Positions 22,889-33,382 of a stretch of DNA of 64,000 nucleotides are shown here, one piece after another. A program made the translations under genes and the position numbers. How positions within the stretch are numbered: position 1 is the stretch's first letter; each line of letters begins with the position of its first letter. The stretch is from positions 1,368,887 to 1,432,886 of the forward strand of contig OX442416.1 in assembly GCA_949361645.1 (NCBI GenBank), in the 5' to 3' direction. Source of the stretch: Spongilla lacustris (Eukaryota > Porifera > Demospongiae > Spongillida > Spongillidae). The notes beneath the pieces were generated by a model, which searched no databases, was not told the origin of the DNA, and saw only the letters and a program-made list of their open reading frames with translations.

Positions 22889-25139
22889 TTCTCACGGTTG
22901 TTTGCGGCCATACATTTTGTGGACACTAGGTTATTTATTCGGAATATTGAAATGATTACGTCGTGCCTTAGCAACGCCCATGGCAACCACATAGCAGAAC
23001 AAAAACGTGAGCCAGCACAAAACAGAGTGGTTATTGTCGCCGTTTGAAACCACGAAATAAAGCCAGCATCGTTTTTTTATTTACAGTGCTTACCTCATGC
23101 TACAGGTTCGTTGCCACGCTGCGTTATAACTCGTGAAAGTGGGTAACCCGCGATGTACCTCTCCTGTTGGAAGTGAGCTATCTACGTACCCAACCCATAG
23201 AAAGTCGAAATCAAAGCTGAATCTTAAAGTAGCTAGAAGGTACTAGCTGATAATGGTATGTGCTAAAAGCCACCTTTTTTTTTTTTGGCTAGTGATATGT
23301 GGTACCGAAGTTACGCGTGAAAAGCGAGATGGTCATTAGGGTCGCTGCCACATTTTGTGGAGCCACGGAGGGTAGATACTCCTTCACATTAAGTACCAAT
23401 TGCTGAACTTTGTCTGGTACTGAATATGGGGCCTTGGTACGTCTGTTGAATGGTACGTCCTTTGAACCTGGCATGTATGGATTCAGCTCCAGCTGTTTTC
23501 CCATGCAGGAGGCCAAAGCACTTTAACCTCTGTACTGCGTTGTACCCGATGCGCGCACGGATGGTGCACCTATAGCTATTGCAGGAGTTTACCTTTGGCC
23601 AATCCCGGGCTTTGGGGTGTCGGGGGACGCCCCTTCTGTTTGGGGGTGTAGTCCCATGGCACCGCCCATCTGTGGGCGTGCCTACCCTGCCCGGATCACG
23701 TCACTTGCGTGAGTGACGGAACCCTTCACAACATAGAGAAAAGAAAATTAATGTAGGCAACGTGAGGCCGACTCGAATGCACGTGTGTACTATTACGCAT
23801 GCGCCACGGCCTTTATATATGCCCCCATCGAGTAGGCGGTGTCCGTCGCGTGCGCCGTGTCGGTTAACCGCGTTTAACTACCTTAAACTCTATTTAATTT
23901 ACTTGCCCGTAGCACTTTTTTTGTTCTGCAACTTGCTGTCCTGGTAGGCCTGGGTGATGGTCTCATAATTTTTTTTTATAAACCAAAAAAAAAACAGTGA
24001 ATTGTAATTAGCTGAAAGCATGTTAATGCCAACCTTTGGGGCAGACAAGATGTTGTCTCACTTCAGGCTTGATTGCACTGGTGTGTGCCATACTTAATAT
24101 CCTTCATACACTCAGGTGCTATGTCATTAATAAGTGTGTGGATCAGTTGTGGTGCTGCCTTTAGCTGTGTTGCAGGTAGTGGAGTGTCTATGAAGTAGCA
24201 TGAACATATAACCCCACTGCAACTGAACACCTTGAACCTTGCACATCAGTGCCCTACACATGAGCTGTAAAACCCTCAGGATTATGAGACACTGTAGCTG
24301 CTTCAAAATTTAAAGGGACTATGCTTGTGAATGGTGTGAGCTGCTGATATTGTGCTTCCAGCACAAGATCATTGCTGCATGGTGTTAATAGCAAAAACAG
24401 TGTACAAATGACCTGCAAACTCTTGGCAGGTATATGAACTCCTTGATTTCTTTTCCCTAGCCTCCACCAAGAACCAGCTACACACTGCAACGCTCTTTGC
24501 CTTTCGGGATGTGGTGCTCTATTCAAAACCACACCAATTATTCATAAAATACTGATGCCCGGTTTAGTGGTAAAAAAAAAAGGTGGCTAGTTCTGAACAT
24601 CATATATATGCTCTCCCATGTGTGTTGTTGAGTGTTCTTGCTTACTGACCTGTTTAGTGGGTTGATTCGGCCGTACAACGAGCTGGTAGTAGACCCTCCA
24701 AAGTTACATGCGCGTAAAAACGGCCTGCGCATAACAATTAGTCAAAAGAAGTGCTCTTGCGCGTTGATAGCTTTGTTGACTAGACTGGTAGGGTGTGTGC
24801 GGGAGCTATTTGTTTCAACGGAACAACTTACAGGATGTGTGGTATATGGCTCGCTAAAAACGACTTGGATAATGAGGTACGAACATTACAGCTTTTGGGG
24901 CGTATACCGTATTGTCTAATTATCAACCTAGTGTCCAGCCGCAAACAGCCGTGTTCTATGTTATGCCAATGCTTGCTGGCACAGGCCCAAACGGCCCCCA
25001 TACCCCTCCCCTGTCTCTGCACAGTGTGTGGTTAGTGCAAACATGTAATGTGCATTTAAAACATACACTTGTCCTCTTCTGCTATTGCTAAATTTTACTA
25101 ACAATGAGTGTACAAGTATTGTGGCTGCACCATATGTAC
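22889..25139. other. Mostly unrecognised; weak minus-strand coding fragments
   Basis: Minus-strand open stretches at 23289-23516 (VPDKVQQLVLNVKEYLPSV) and 24254-24532 (GNQGVHIPAKSLQ-like region) could be remnants of the element that carries the recombinase at 25140-25470. They have no motif I recognise. Confidence 0.35.
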
Positions 25140-25470
25140 TTCTGAATGGTGTCAGCAGTTACTGTAAGTGGCTGCACCAATGCGAATGTTGTATTTGGCT
25201 GGATTGTAGCCACATTGCTCCACCATACCAGGGATAGGAAGGTCAGTGGAGCGGAAGTTCTTTGATGCGAGTGGCGTCCCATCTTTGAGGGGTGAGTAGA
25301 ACAATGGCAGCATTATCTGTAGGCCTCCATTGCTAGAACTGGACATGTGTGCCTGCCTTTGGTACACTCAACACACCTGCCCATCTGGTTTGCTTGATGA
25401 AGAAGTGCATGTCAGCTGAGTAGAGTGGAACGTAGGGGTATTGAAGTAAATTTGTTGAGCCTAAGGTGAA
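25140..25470 (-). pseudogene. Tyrosine-recombinase (DIRS/Ngaro/Crypton-type) relic
   Basis: Read on minus in shifting frames: RDIHLRLNKF, then CVECTKGRHTCPVLAMEAY, then LPLFYSPLKDGTPL, and GYNPAKYNIRIGAATYS. The CPV.A...Y stretch, the PLF...dG.pL stretch and the S/N..RIGAAT motif (Arg of the catalytic R-H-R-Y set) are in the order seen in phage-integrase-like recombinases of DIRS-type retroelements and Cryptons. The final catalytic Tyr region is not clear, and frames are broken, so this is dead. No reverse transcriptase was recognised beside it, so retroelement versus Crypton stays open. Confidence 0.5.
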
Positions 25471-26098
25471 TATCCCTGGAGGTGTTGAACACTCCGGATG
25501 GTCAGTCTCAGCATTGGGTTCCTGGTGCTGCTCTTCCCCAGTACAAAACTAGATACAGGAGTGTCCTCGAGTAATATTTCGCCTCCTCTCCATAGAAACA
25601 GTTCCAAACAGACTTTTAACACAACACCCTAGAAAAAAAGTACCAGGACTTTATGCATCAGACGTAAATGCCTCTACCACTAACCAAAGGTTTTGCATCA
25701 GGCCCAAGCACACTCCACCCCCCTTCCATCATGTACATGTACTTGATTGTAAAGTTTATGGCATCAGGCACAAAAGGCCCATGCCACATACATGCACATG
25801 TAGGTACTACATGTACATCAATAGTGTTTGCTTCTTAGAACTTGGTACATATCTAGCTCTATAGCTAAAATCAGATTAGTTTACATAGCATACAATGCCC
25901 TATTGTTGTTGACCTCTGAGCTGCACAAATGAATATTATATTTATCTTAGGTACACTGTACATGTACCTATGGGACAGCATCCAGCAAAATCAGCTTCCT
26001 AAGCTACATGCATGTAGCAATGCTCCCTAGATGAAATAGGGGCTACGTACAAGTACCAAGGGCACCACTTACACTGTAGCATTGGAAAGCTTTCCACA
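25471..26098. other. Non-coding, ACATGTAC-rich
   Basis: Contains many short palindromic ACATGTAC words (for example 25729-25835), but no gene. Confidence 0.4.
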
Positions 26099-26385
26099 CA
26101 CACACATACATGTATACATGTACTCACACATACACACACATGCACACACATACATGTACACATACATTGTACATGCACATGCATACACATATGCATACAC
26201 ATATGCACACACATGCACATACATACACACCACATCATGTACATACACACATCATGCACACACATACACACCACATACATGTACATATACACATGCATAC
26301 ACACATACACCTACATGCATACACACATGCACACACCACATACATGTACATACACACATGCACACATACACCTACATGCACACAC
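26099..26385. repeat. (CACATA/CATACA)n microsatellite
   Basis: An impure dinucleotide-rich tract of CACATACA, CATGCA and TACATGTACA words. Thr/His-rich open frames here follow from the repeat. Confidence 0.9.
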
Positions 26386-26607
26386 AAATGTTATGTACTG
26401 GTACAGCCATACAGATGTACAACACACACAAGCAATCAAAACAATCACTAATATACCAGAATTGGTGGTCTTAGTAAAGATGGCTTTTGGAATTTATTTC
26501 ATGATAGTACAGCTGGTGCCTCTGTACCTCAGGCTTCACAGGACTTAGCGTAGTGCATCAGATACACAAACACCCCAGATCAGAGCACAAGGTGTGATTC
26601 GCAGTTG

Positions 26608-26735
26608 GTGACCTGGGCAGCCCCACTTCCAATAGTGTTAGGGTGACCTGGGCAGCCCCACTTCAAATAGTGTTAGGGTGACCTGGGCAGCCCCACTTCC
26701 AATAATGTTAGGGTGACCTGGGCAGCCTTACTTCC
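26608..26735. repeat. 35-bp tandem repeat, about 3.6 units
   Basis: Units begin GTGACCTGGGCAGCCCCACT and end TAGTGTTAGG; copies differ at a few bases and the last is truncated and diverged. Confidence 0.85.
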
Positions 26736-27598
26736 TCATCTTCAACCTTACTCTCCCTAAGTGTTCATCACCACCATCTATCAATGGAATCTGGACCTAA
26801 CTACCTACATATACTTGTAGGCCTATACAGTGGGAGTTTTAGACAACAGGAATAACATAGCTGATGTTAACCAACAATATGAAGCCATGAGCATACATGT
26901 AGTATGTCTACATGTATATGTATGTAAACTGTGTATATATGTGTGTGAACAAAAGTTATATGACCAGTACATGTAGCCTTCCAATTTTTTTTTAAAAACC
27001 CTACAGTGGATAACGTGATAAGTGTCGTTAAAATTTTTTTCCATCACCTTTGTGTTAACTTGAAATTTTCTAAGCAACAAAAAGAGATTATGAGAATCTA
27101 ATTGCACAGTGATGTTTTAAAACTATTTTTCAATATCACATGAAAATTAAAATAGTTAACTAACTAAAATTGCTAATATACACTCATTTTCATTAATCAA
27201 TATCCAAAAAACACGTTTTGAAGGCTTTCTCCATGCCTAGTGGATGGATTGGGATGAAATTTGCTTCATAACTATGGCTCGTTGGTATAAAGCGTTTGGC
27301 CGAGTCAGTTTTTAAACGCGGGAAAAAGGTAAGGCGTTGCGGTGCTTGATGCGTCATTTTAGTTCCTCTGAGGTTAGCATCGCCGTTTTATACTACGCTA
27401 ATGATACTTTTCAGGAGCTTGTAAAATGGTTTCAATATGCCTGGCCTACCTGAAAAGTGCTCTTTTCGGGTAATATCGTGCACTTTGCTGTACAGAACAT
27501 CAACTTGTGTGTGACAGAGCAAAACACGGAGCCATTTTTGTGATTTTACAATGAATTTCATTTAAAATGTGACGCAATGATAGTATTCATTCGTGTTG

Positions 27599-29471
27599 AT
27601 GGCGGAGCTCGAAGGTGTTGTTGGTGAGTTACACGGTTCTTTTCAGAACCAAACCGGCGATGATCAAGATGCAGCAAGTGCGAGTCGTTTGTCAAGGTCC
27701 GCTATCAGAAAGGCGGCATCTGTTTGGAAGGAGCTACGGAAAGGGAAGCCCAGAGGTAACCCGCGCGCTGCATACCAGCAGCGTGTGATCAACAAATCTG
27801 CCGACTTGGACACGAAGCTGAGACGTAAAAAATCGGATATTGTCGAAGATGCAGTTAAGGAACTTGAAAGTTTGGCTGATTATACGCCCGACCTTCCCGA
27901 TTCAGATGCAAGAGTTTTGGCATTGCGGCTGTATTACATTGAGTTAGCCGATGGCGTGCCACCTAGTGCTGCCCAGGATAAAGTGAGCAAGATGTTTTTG
28001 GTTAGTTCACGCACAGTTCAACGATGGGCTCAAGCATGGGAAGAGACTGGGGAAGAAGCCATTACAGATAAATGTAGTGCCACGATGCACAACGAGGACC
28101 ATTCTATTCTTTTTCTCAGCCCAACCCTTGTATTTGAATTAAGGCATTGGATTAAAAAAAGGCTAAAGCTGGGTGGCAAGCATGAAGATGGGTTTTTAAC
28201 CATTCAACACATCCAAACTCGCATTAATGATGTCTACTTCAAAGACCAAGACGTAGTGTCACCTGAAGTTTTAGATATCCATGAAGCACGGTACCACTCT
28301 CGTGAGGTGTCGAGAATGACGGTTTTTAGATGGATGTACAAGCTGGGATTCAAATGGTCTGATTCATCTACAGCCCCATTCTGCGACAGGCATGAGGATG
28401 AAGAAATTGTAGTATATCGTAATGATTGGGTAAAGAAGATGATGGCACTGAAACCCCGTCTTCCTGTGCTGAATGAACAAACTGGCAGACCTGAGTGGCC
28501 CAATCTACCAGTTGGTGAAAGACCACTATTACATGGCAACCACGATGAGGCAATTCTGTATGCCAATGAGGGCAATCGATTTGCATGGGTGGCTAATGAC
28601 TCATACCATCTGAAGCCAAAAGGTGATGGAGCCACAATCATGATAAGTGGAGTTTCGGTTGCTTGCCATGGCTGGATGGGGCTGGAGGTTATTGAACCAA
28701 AGACTGATGGTACCTGGAAGCATGCTAATGTAATAGCAAATGTGAATAAGGTCTTAGATGAATTTGAAGCCCAATATCCTGGATGCCAAATATTGTTAAC
28801 ATATGATAATGCACCATGCCATGTGGCCAAAAGACAAGGGGCACTATCAACTGCTGCTATGAACCTTTCTGATGGTGGTAAGCAACCCATTTTGACCCAG
28901 ACTGGTTGGTTTGATACCATAGATGCTAGTACTGGGACATCTGCTGTGAGGATTCAGCAACAAATGTGGTTCACAGGAACTGATGGATCACAAATTGCAA
29001 AGGGAGGAAAGAGGTCTGCCAGGAGTTGATAAATTGAGACGTGATGAACTAAGGGCTTTGTTGGCATCTCAACCTGACTTTCAGAGTGTGCACCCTGAAA
29101 TTCAAGAAGAAGTAGAACGGCAAGGCCATATTCTTCTCTTTGGTCCCAAGTGCCACCCTGAATGTATGCATGTAGAGATGTGCTGGGCATATGTTAAACA
29201 CTACTGTAGACAACACTGTGGCCATTCTATAACATCACTGAGAGAGGCAACAAAGCATGCACTTTCTGATCGACATTTAACAGTTCAATTGCATACTGCC
29301 TTTTCCAACCACACATGGAAGTGGATAGAGGCATACACACATGAAGCTGATGGGTTTGCTGTATTTGAAAAAATAAAAGCACTAAAAAAAGAGCATCGAC
29401 ATCACCGCAAGGGAAACTACATGACAGTTCCTCTACCTGTATCACTAGCAATACCAATGGATGCAATTTAA
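27599..29471 (+). pseudogene. IS630/Tc1/mariner-type DDE transposase, one frameshift
   Basis: The ATG at 27599 opens MAELEGVVGEL. The first frame runs to 29029 (476 residues) and the second from about 28990 to 29471, so a single +1 shift near 29000 joins them. An N-terminal basic region is followed by a helix-turn-helix-like segment (SKMFLVSSRTVQRWAQAWEE). The catalytic set is HGNHDEAILYANE (first Asp), ILLTYDNAPCH (second Asp) and, in the second frame, PECMHVEMCWAYVKHY (Glu). The C-terminal order LASQPDFQ, GHILLFGPKCHPE, EMCWAYVK resembles the large DDE transposases common in fungi (DDE_3-like). It is nearly intact, so the insertion is probably recent or the shift is a sequencing error. Confidence 0.8.
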
Positions 29472-29525
29472 TATGTATGTACATGTACATCATGTATGTG
29501 ATTGTGCATGTGTGTGCATAATATA

Positions 29526-29981
29526 TCAAAATCTGTGATTCGATTCCCATGCTTGAGCCCATCGTTGAACTGAGCGTGAACTAACCAAAAACATCTTGCT
29601 CACTTTATCCTGGGCAACACTAGGTGGCACGCCATCGGCTAACTCAATGTAATACAGCCGCAATGCCAAAACTCTTGCATCTGAATCGGGAAGGTCGGGC
29701 GTATAATCAGCCAAACTTTCAAGTTTCCTAACTGCATCTTCGACAATATCCGATTTTTTTCGTCTCAGCTTCGTGTCCAAGTCGGCAGATTTGTTGATCA
29801 CACGCTGCTGGTACGCAGCGCGCGGGTTACCTCTGGGCTTCCCTTTCCGTAGCTCCTTCCAAACAGATGCCACCTTTCTGCTAGCGGACCTTGACAAACG
29901 ACTCGCACTTGCTGCATCTTGATCATCGCCGGTTTGGTTCTGAAATTCAAAATCACCAACAACACCTTCGAGCTCCGCCAT
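29526..29981 (-). pseudogene. Inverted duplicate of the transposase N-terminus
   Basis: On minus it opens MAELEGVVGDFEFQNQTG and matches the first ~150 residues of the gene at 27599 with a few substitutions (for example RKVASVW versus RKAASVW), ending at the arm boundary. It would give a truncated protein carrying the DNA-binding region but no catalytic residues. Confidence 0.75.
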
Positions 29982-30589
29982 CAACAATGAATGAATACTA
30001 TCATTGCGTCACATTTTAAATGAAATTCATTGTAAAATCACAAAAATGGCTCCGTGTTTTGCTCTGTCACACACAAGTTGATGTTCTGTACAGCAAAGTG
30101 CGCGATATTGCCCGAAAAGAGCACTTTTCAGGTAGGCCAGGCATATCGAAATCATTTTACAAGCTCCTGAAAAGTATCATTAGCGTAGTATAAAACGGCG
30201 ATGCTAACCTTAGAGGAACTAAAATGACGCATCAAGCATCGCAACGCCTTACCTTTTTCCCGCGTTTAAAAACTGACTCGGCCAAACGCTTTATACCAAC
30301 GAGCCATAGTTATGAAGCAAATTTCATCCCAATCCATCCACTAGGCATGGAGAAAGCCTTCAAAACGTGTTTTTTGGATATTGATTAATGAAAATATTAG
30401 CAATTTTAGTTAGTTAACTATTTTAATTTTCATGTGATATTGAAAAATAGTTTTAAAACATCACTGTGCAATTAGATTCTCATAATCTCTTTTTGTTGCT
30501 TAGAAAATTTCAAGTTAACACAAAGGTGATGGATAAAATTTTTAACGACACTTATCACATCCACTGTACTATTACTTACATACACACAC

Positions 30590-30669
30590 ACACACACACA
30601 CATAGTACACACTTTTGTACACGCACACACACGCACACCAGTGTGTACAAGTTTGTGTGTGTGTGTGTG

Positions 30670-30701
<32 letters not shown>

Positions 30702-30705
30702 GTGT
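30590..30705. repeat. (CA)n/(GT)n microsatellite
   Basis: A CA-rich tract followed by a GT tract with a short unique middle, forming an imperfect inverted repeat. Another (GT)n lies at 31533-31578. Confidence 0.9.
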
Positions 30706-30708
30706 GTT

Positions 30709-31532
30709 CACCAAGATCAGAGCCATGTTTGAGCCACTCCCTTATCACACCAGTTGGTAACGCACACACATATACACACAAAGCCATACAGTCTTGCTCT
30801 GTTCTGGCTTCACATTTTTCATTGTTGCTCAAGATAACTCATCCATACACCTTGTCTCCTGAGTTGTTGAAATGTCCATATGTAACACATACATGTACAA
30901 TGCAAACACACATAAATATGCACACGATTAGCTAGACCATATGTTTACACATACAGAAATACTTCACACATCAGTACTTCACAAGCACTGCACCATGTAG
31001 TGCTCACTACATGTATTTCCACAATAGCACTACTTCATAAATGTAGCACCATAGCACTGCACAATAAGCACCAAAGCACTACTTAATAGGCACTGCACCA
31101 CGGCACTATCATTACACATATGGAATGAAGGCCTGCTTTTCTATGGATGTTTTAGTGATTTTAGAAGCTTCGTGTGTGTTTCGCTGTTGCCCAAAGATAT
31201 CAGCAAATCAGCAACAACACTACACAGCAGAGTATATCACGCGACCCCCTGTAACATTGACCCGCCCACAATACACACCCCAAACTGTGTGTATATGTGT
31301 GTGTGCTTGTACATGTATGTACTTGTGTGTGCTTGTGTGTGTGTGTGTCTATCACCAAGATCTGGGGGGGAAAAGAGGAGTTAATTTGCTAGATATGTTT
31401 TAGTTGTCTACAGTAGAAGTTACAGAAGCCTCATGTGTGTACATGCATGTGTATTTGTCACAAGACAGGCAATACACACAAACACAGCCCCTCCCATTTG
31501 CACATGCCATAACTAATTGACCACAATATCAC

Positions 31533-31578
<46 letters not shown>

Positions 31579-31790
31579 CACCAAGATCAGTGCCATGTTT
31601 AAGCCACTCCCTTACCACACTGGTAACACACACACACATACACAAACAACCTTACTCTGTTCTGGCTTCACATTTTTCACAGTTGCATTTGTGGTATTCA
31701 GGTTCAAGATAACTCGGCCATGTGTGTTCTGCCGCAGCAAAGGGCTGTTGAAATGTTGTCCATATGTAACACACATACATACAATATAAA
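30709..31790. repeat. Diverged direct duplication (~200-bp segments ~870 bp apart)
   Basis: Segments 30709-30905 and 31577-31785 both begin TTCACCAAGATCAG, both contain GCCACTCCCTTA and TCTGTTCTGGCTTCACATTT, and both end near CCATATGTAACAC. The stretch between (30960-31110) has scattered AGCACTGCACCA-type words. Confidence 0.7.
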
Positions 31791-33382
31791 CATACAAAAA
31801 ATTAATTGTTTACACATACACAGATATGCATACTTGTATGAGCATGTACAAATGTTTTATCTTGATATTTGCATACCATCCCTTGAACTATTGTATTCAT
31901 TGTTATCAACAAGATCTTTACATTGGTACATGCAGCAGAGAATGGTTACAGAGAATGTCTGACAGCTTGTTTGATGTGTGTGATGCGTTTTAGTGTTTGC
32001 GTGTTGTGTCATATCGAGAAATCGCCCATACATTGGCGGTCATCTTGTGATTTATTTCAAATTGTTCACTAATAAGTTTCACTGTGATGCAGTTGACAAC
32101 ACATGCACATTTGAGTCCGTTGCCAATATGTCCATATGCACATGTGCATACATTACATTGCATGCACATAACAAAGCCTGCTACATACCACACTGACACA
32201 ATAACCCATTTGTAAACAGTCACACCTTATAACTACGGTGCCTTCACATGAGTACACTACTAGCTATGGTGCCTTCACAGCGGTAATATACATGTAAGTA
32301 CGCAAGGTAGCTAAATATTTACAATAAAATACAAAGCATGCATGCAGTGCAGGGTAAGAAATGACTGATATTATTGCAATTACCAAGTTGAGAGATGCGC
32401 AATGCCTACGTAAGTCATTGCCTTGCACATGCATTTTATATTTATTTCACCTGAAAGATTGCAACAGCGTTTTGCTGGTGGTGGATGTTGCAACGCAGCG
32501 CCAGATACAACAGAATACAATATGCTACCACGCCGTTGACGCTGCTATCAGCTTCTTTGATACTCAATAAATCGGTGCGCATTTTCTAGAATGAAAACAC
32601 ATGCATGTAGCCGTATTACTATTGGTGCCAATAGCAGCTCCGGCCACACCTATACTAGTAGTTGTACTTCAGTTACTTAGATAAACTACCAACGTAACAG
32701 CCTAACAGCAATACAAGTATGAAATGGGCCCGGCGATGTTTACAAAAGATCCGGAACGTATGGGTACGATAACGTATATTTATATGTAGGCTACTCAACT
32801 GGTAGCAACAAACCTTGTTACGTAGCGCTAGGAGGCGTGCAGAATCGATTTCAGGCCCGATTTCATACAGAGGGGGATACTCATTTGCCTTGTCCCGCAC
32901 GTGAGTCGATTTTGAGGGCACGAGACGGAGGCAACAATCCGATTCGATATAGAATACTTCTTTCAATTATGGAAGCCGATTTTTAAATACAAAGACCTAC
33001 TTTTCTATATATATTATAGTTCTTCGATGTACTAGCTACATATTTTTCATTTGGCAAATTAGCAAATCGTAAAGGTATTGACACAAATGGTCATAGAATT
33101 TGTAATGAGAAAACGCACCCATTGACTTCGTGTACATTGAGGAGAATGTTATGACAATCCTAGGGAAGCGACGCCTTAAATAGGAAAAATACGGCGACCC
33201 CACTAAAAATCATGGCAAATGTAGTGTACTAACAATCCCCTTTGGCAAATGCTGAGAAAAATCTGGTGTGCTTGGTATTGAAGTACCCCATACATGTCTA
33301 TGGGAAGTTATACGGGAATATTCGGTGATTCGCAAACCGCGAATTAATTAGCTTTCCCTTTGACCGCTCATTTCTGGATATG
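31791..33382. other. Right part of the composite insertion, non-coding
   Basis: No gene recognised. Contains an internal copy of the insertion's left end at 32010-32065 (CATATCGAGAAATCGCCC then ATTGGCGGTCATCTTG), which is a direct repeat of 21034-21090. Confidence 0.5.

Larger units (their letters stand above)
27004..30566 (+). mobile_element. Tc1/mariner-superfamily element with ~1-kb inverted arms
   Basis: Ends CAGTGGATAACGTGATAAGT on the left and, on the right, ACTTATCACATCCACTG, flanked by TA at 27002-27003 and 30567-30568. The arms (27004 to about 28045, and about 29526-30566) are inverted copies of each other at high identity. They include the promoter region and the first ~150 codons of the transposase. 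So the element is a large foldback whose right arm ends in a headless second copy of the gene start. It lies inside the composite insertion 21034-33382. Confidence 0.8.
21034..33382. mobile_element. 12.3-kb composite insertion with CATATCCAGAAATG inverted ends
   Basis: The left end reads CATATCCAGAAATG and the right end CATTTCTGGATATG. Both are followed inward by GCGGTCA (directly on the right, after a 12-base spacer on the left). The inverted copy has the uninterrupted site GAGTACCAATTCCAC (47642-47656 on minus), proving an insertion here. At most one base (A) is duplicated, so the superfamily is not evident. A second copy of the left end lies inside at 32010-32065, so the insert may itself be composite. 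It contains a tyrosine-recombinase relic, microsatellites and a complete Tc1/mariner-type element. Confidence 0.75.

Noticed and set aside
26082..26474. Thr/His/Cys-rich ORFs
   Set aside because: Derived from the (CACATA)n microsatellite.
28980..29010. Programmed -1 frameshift at A AAG GGA
   Set aside because: The heptamer is in the right phase for a -1 slip, but the downstream transposase frame needs a +1 shift, and the -1 frame soon meets a stop.
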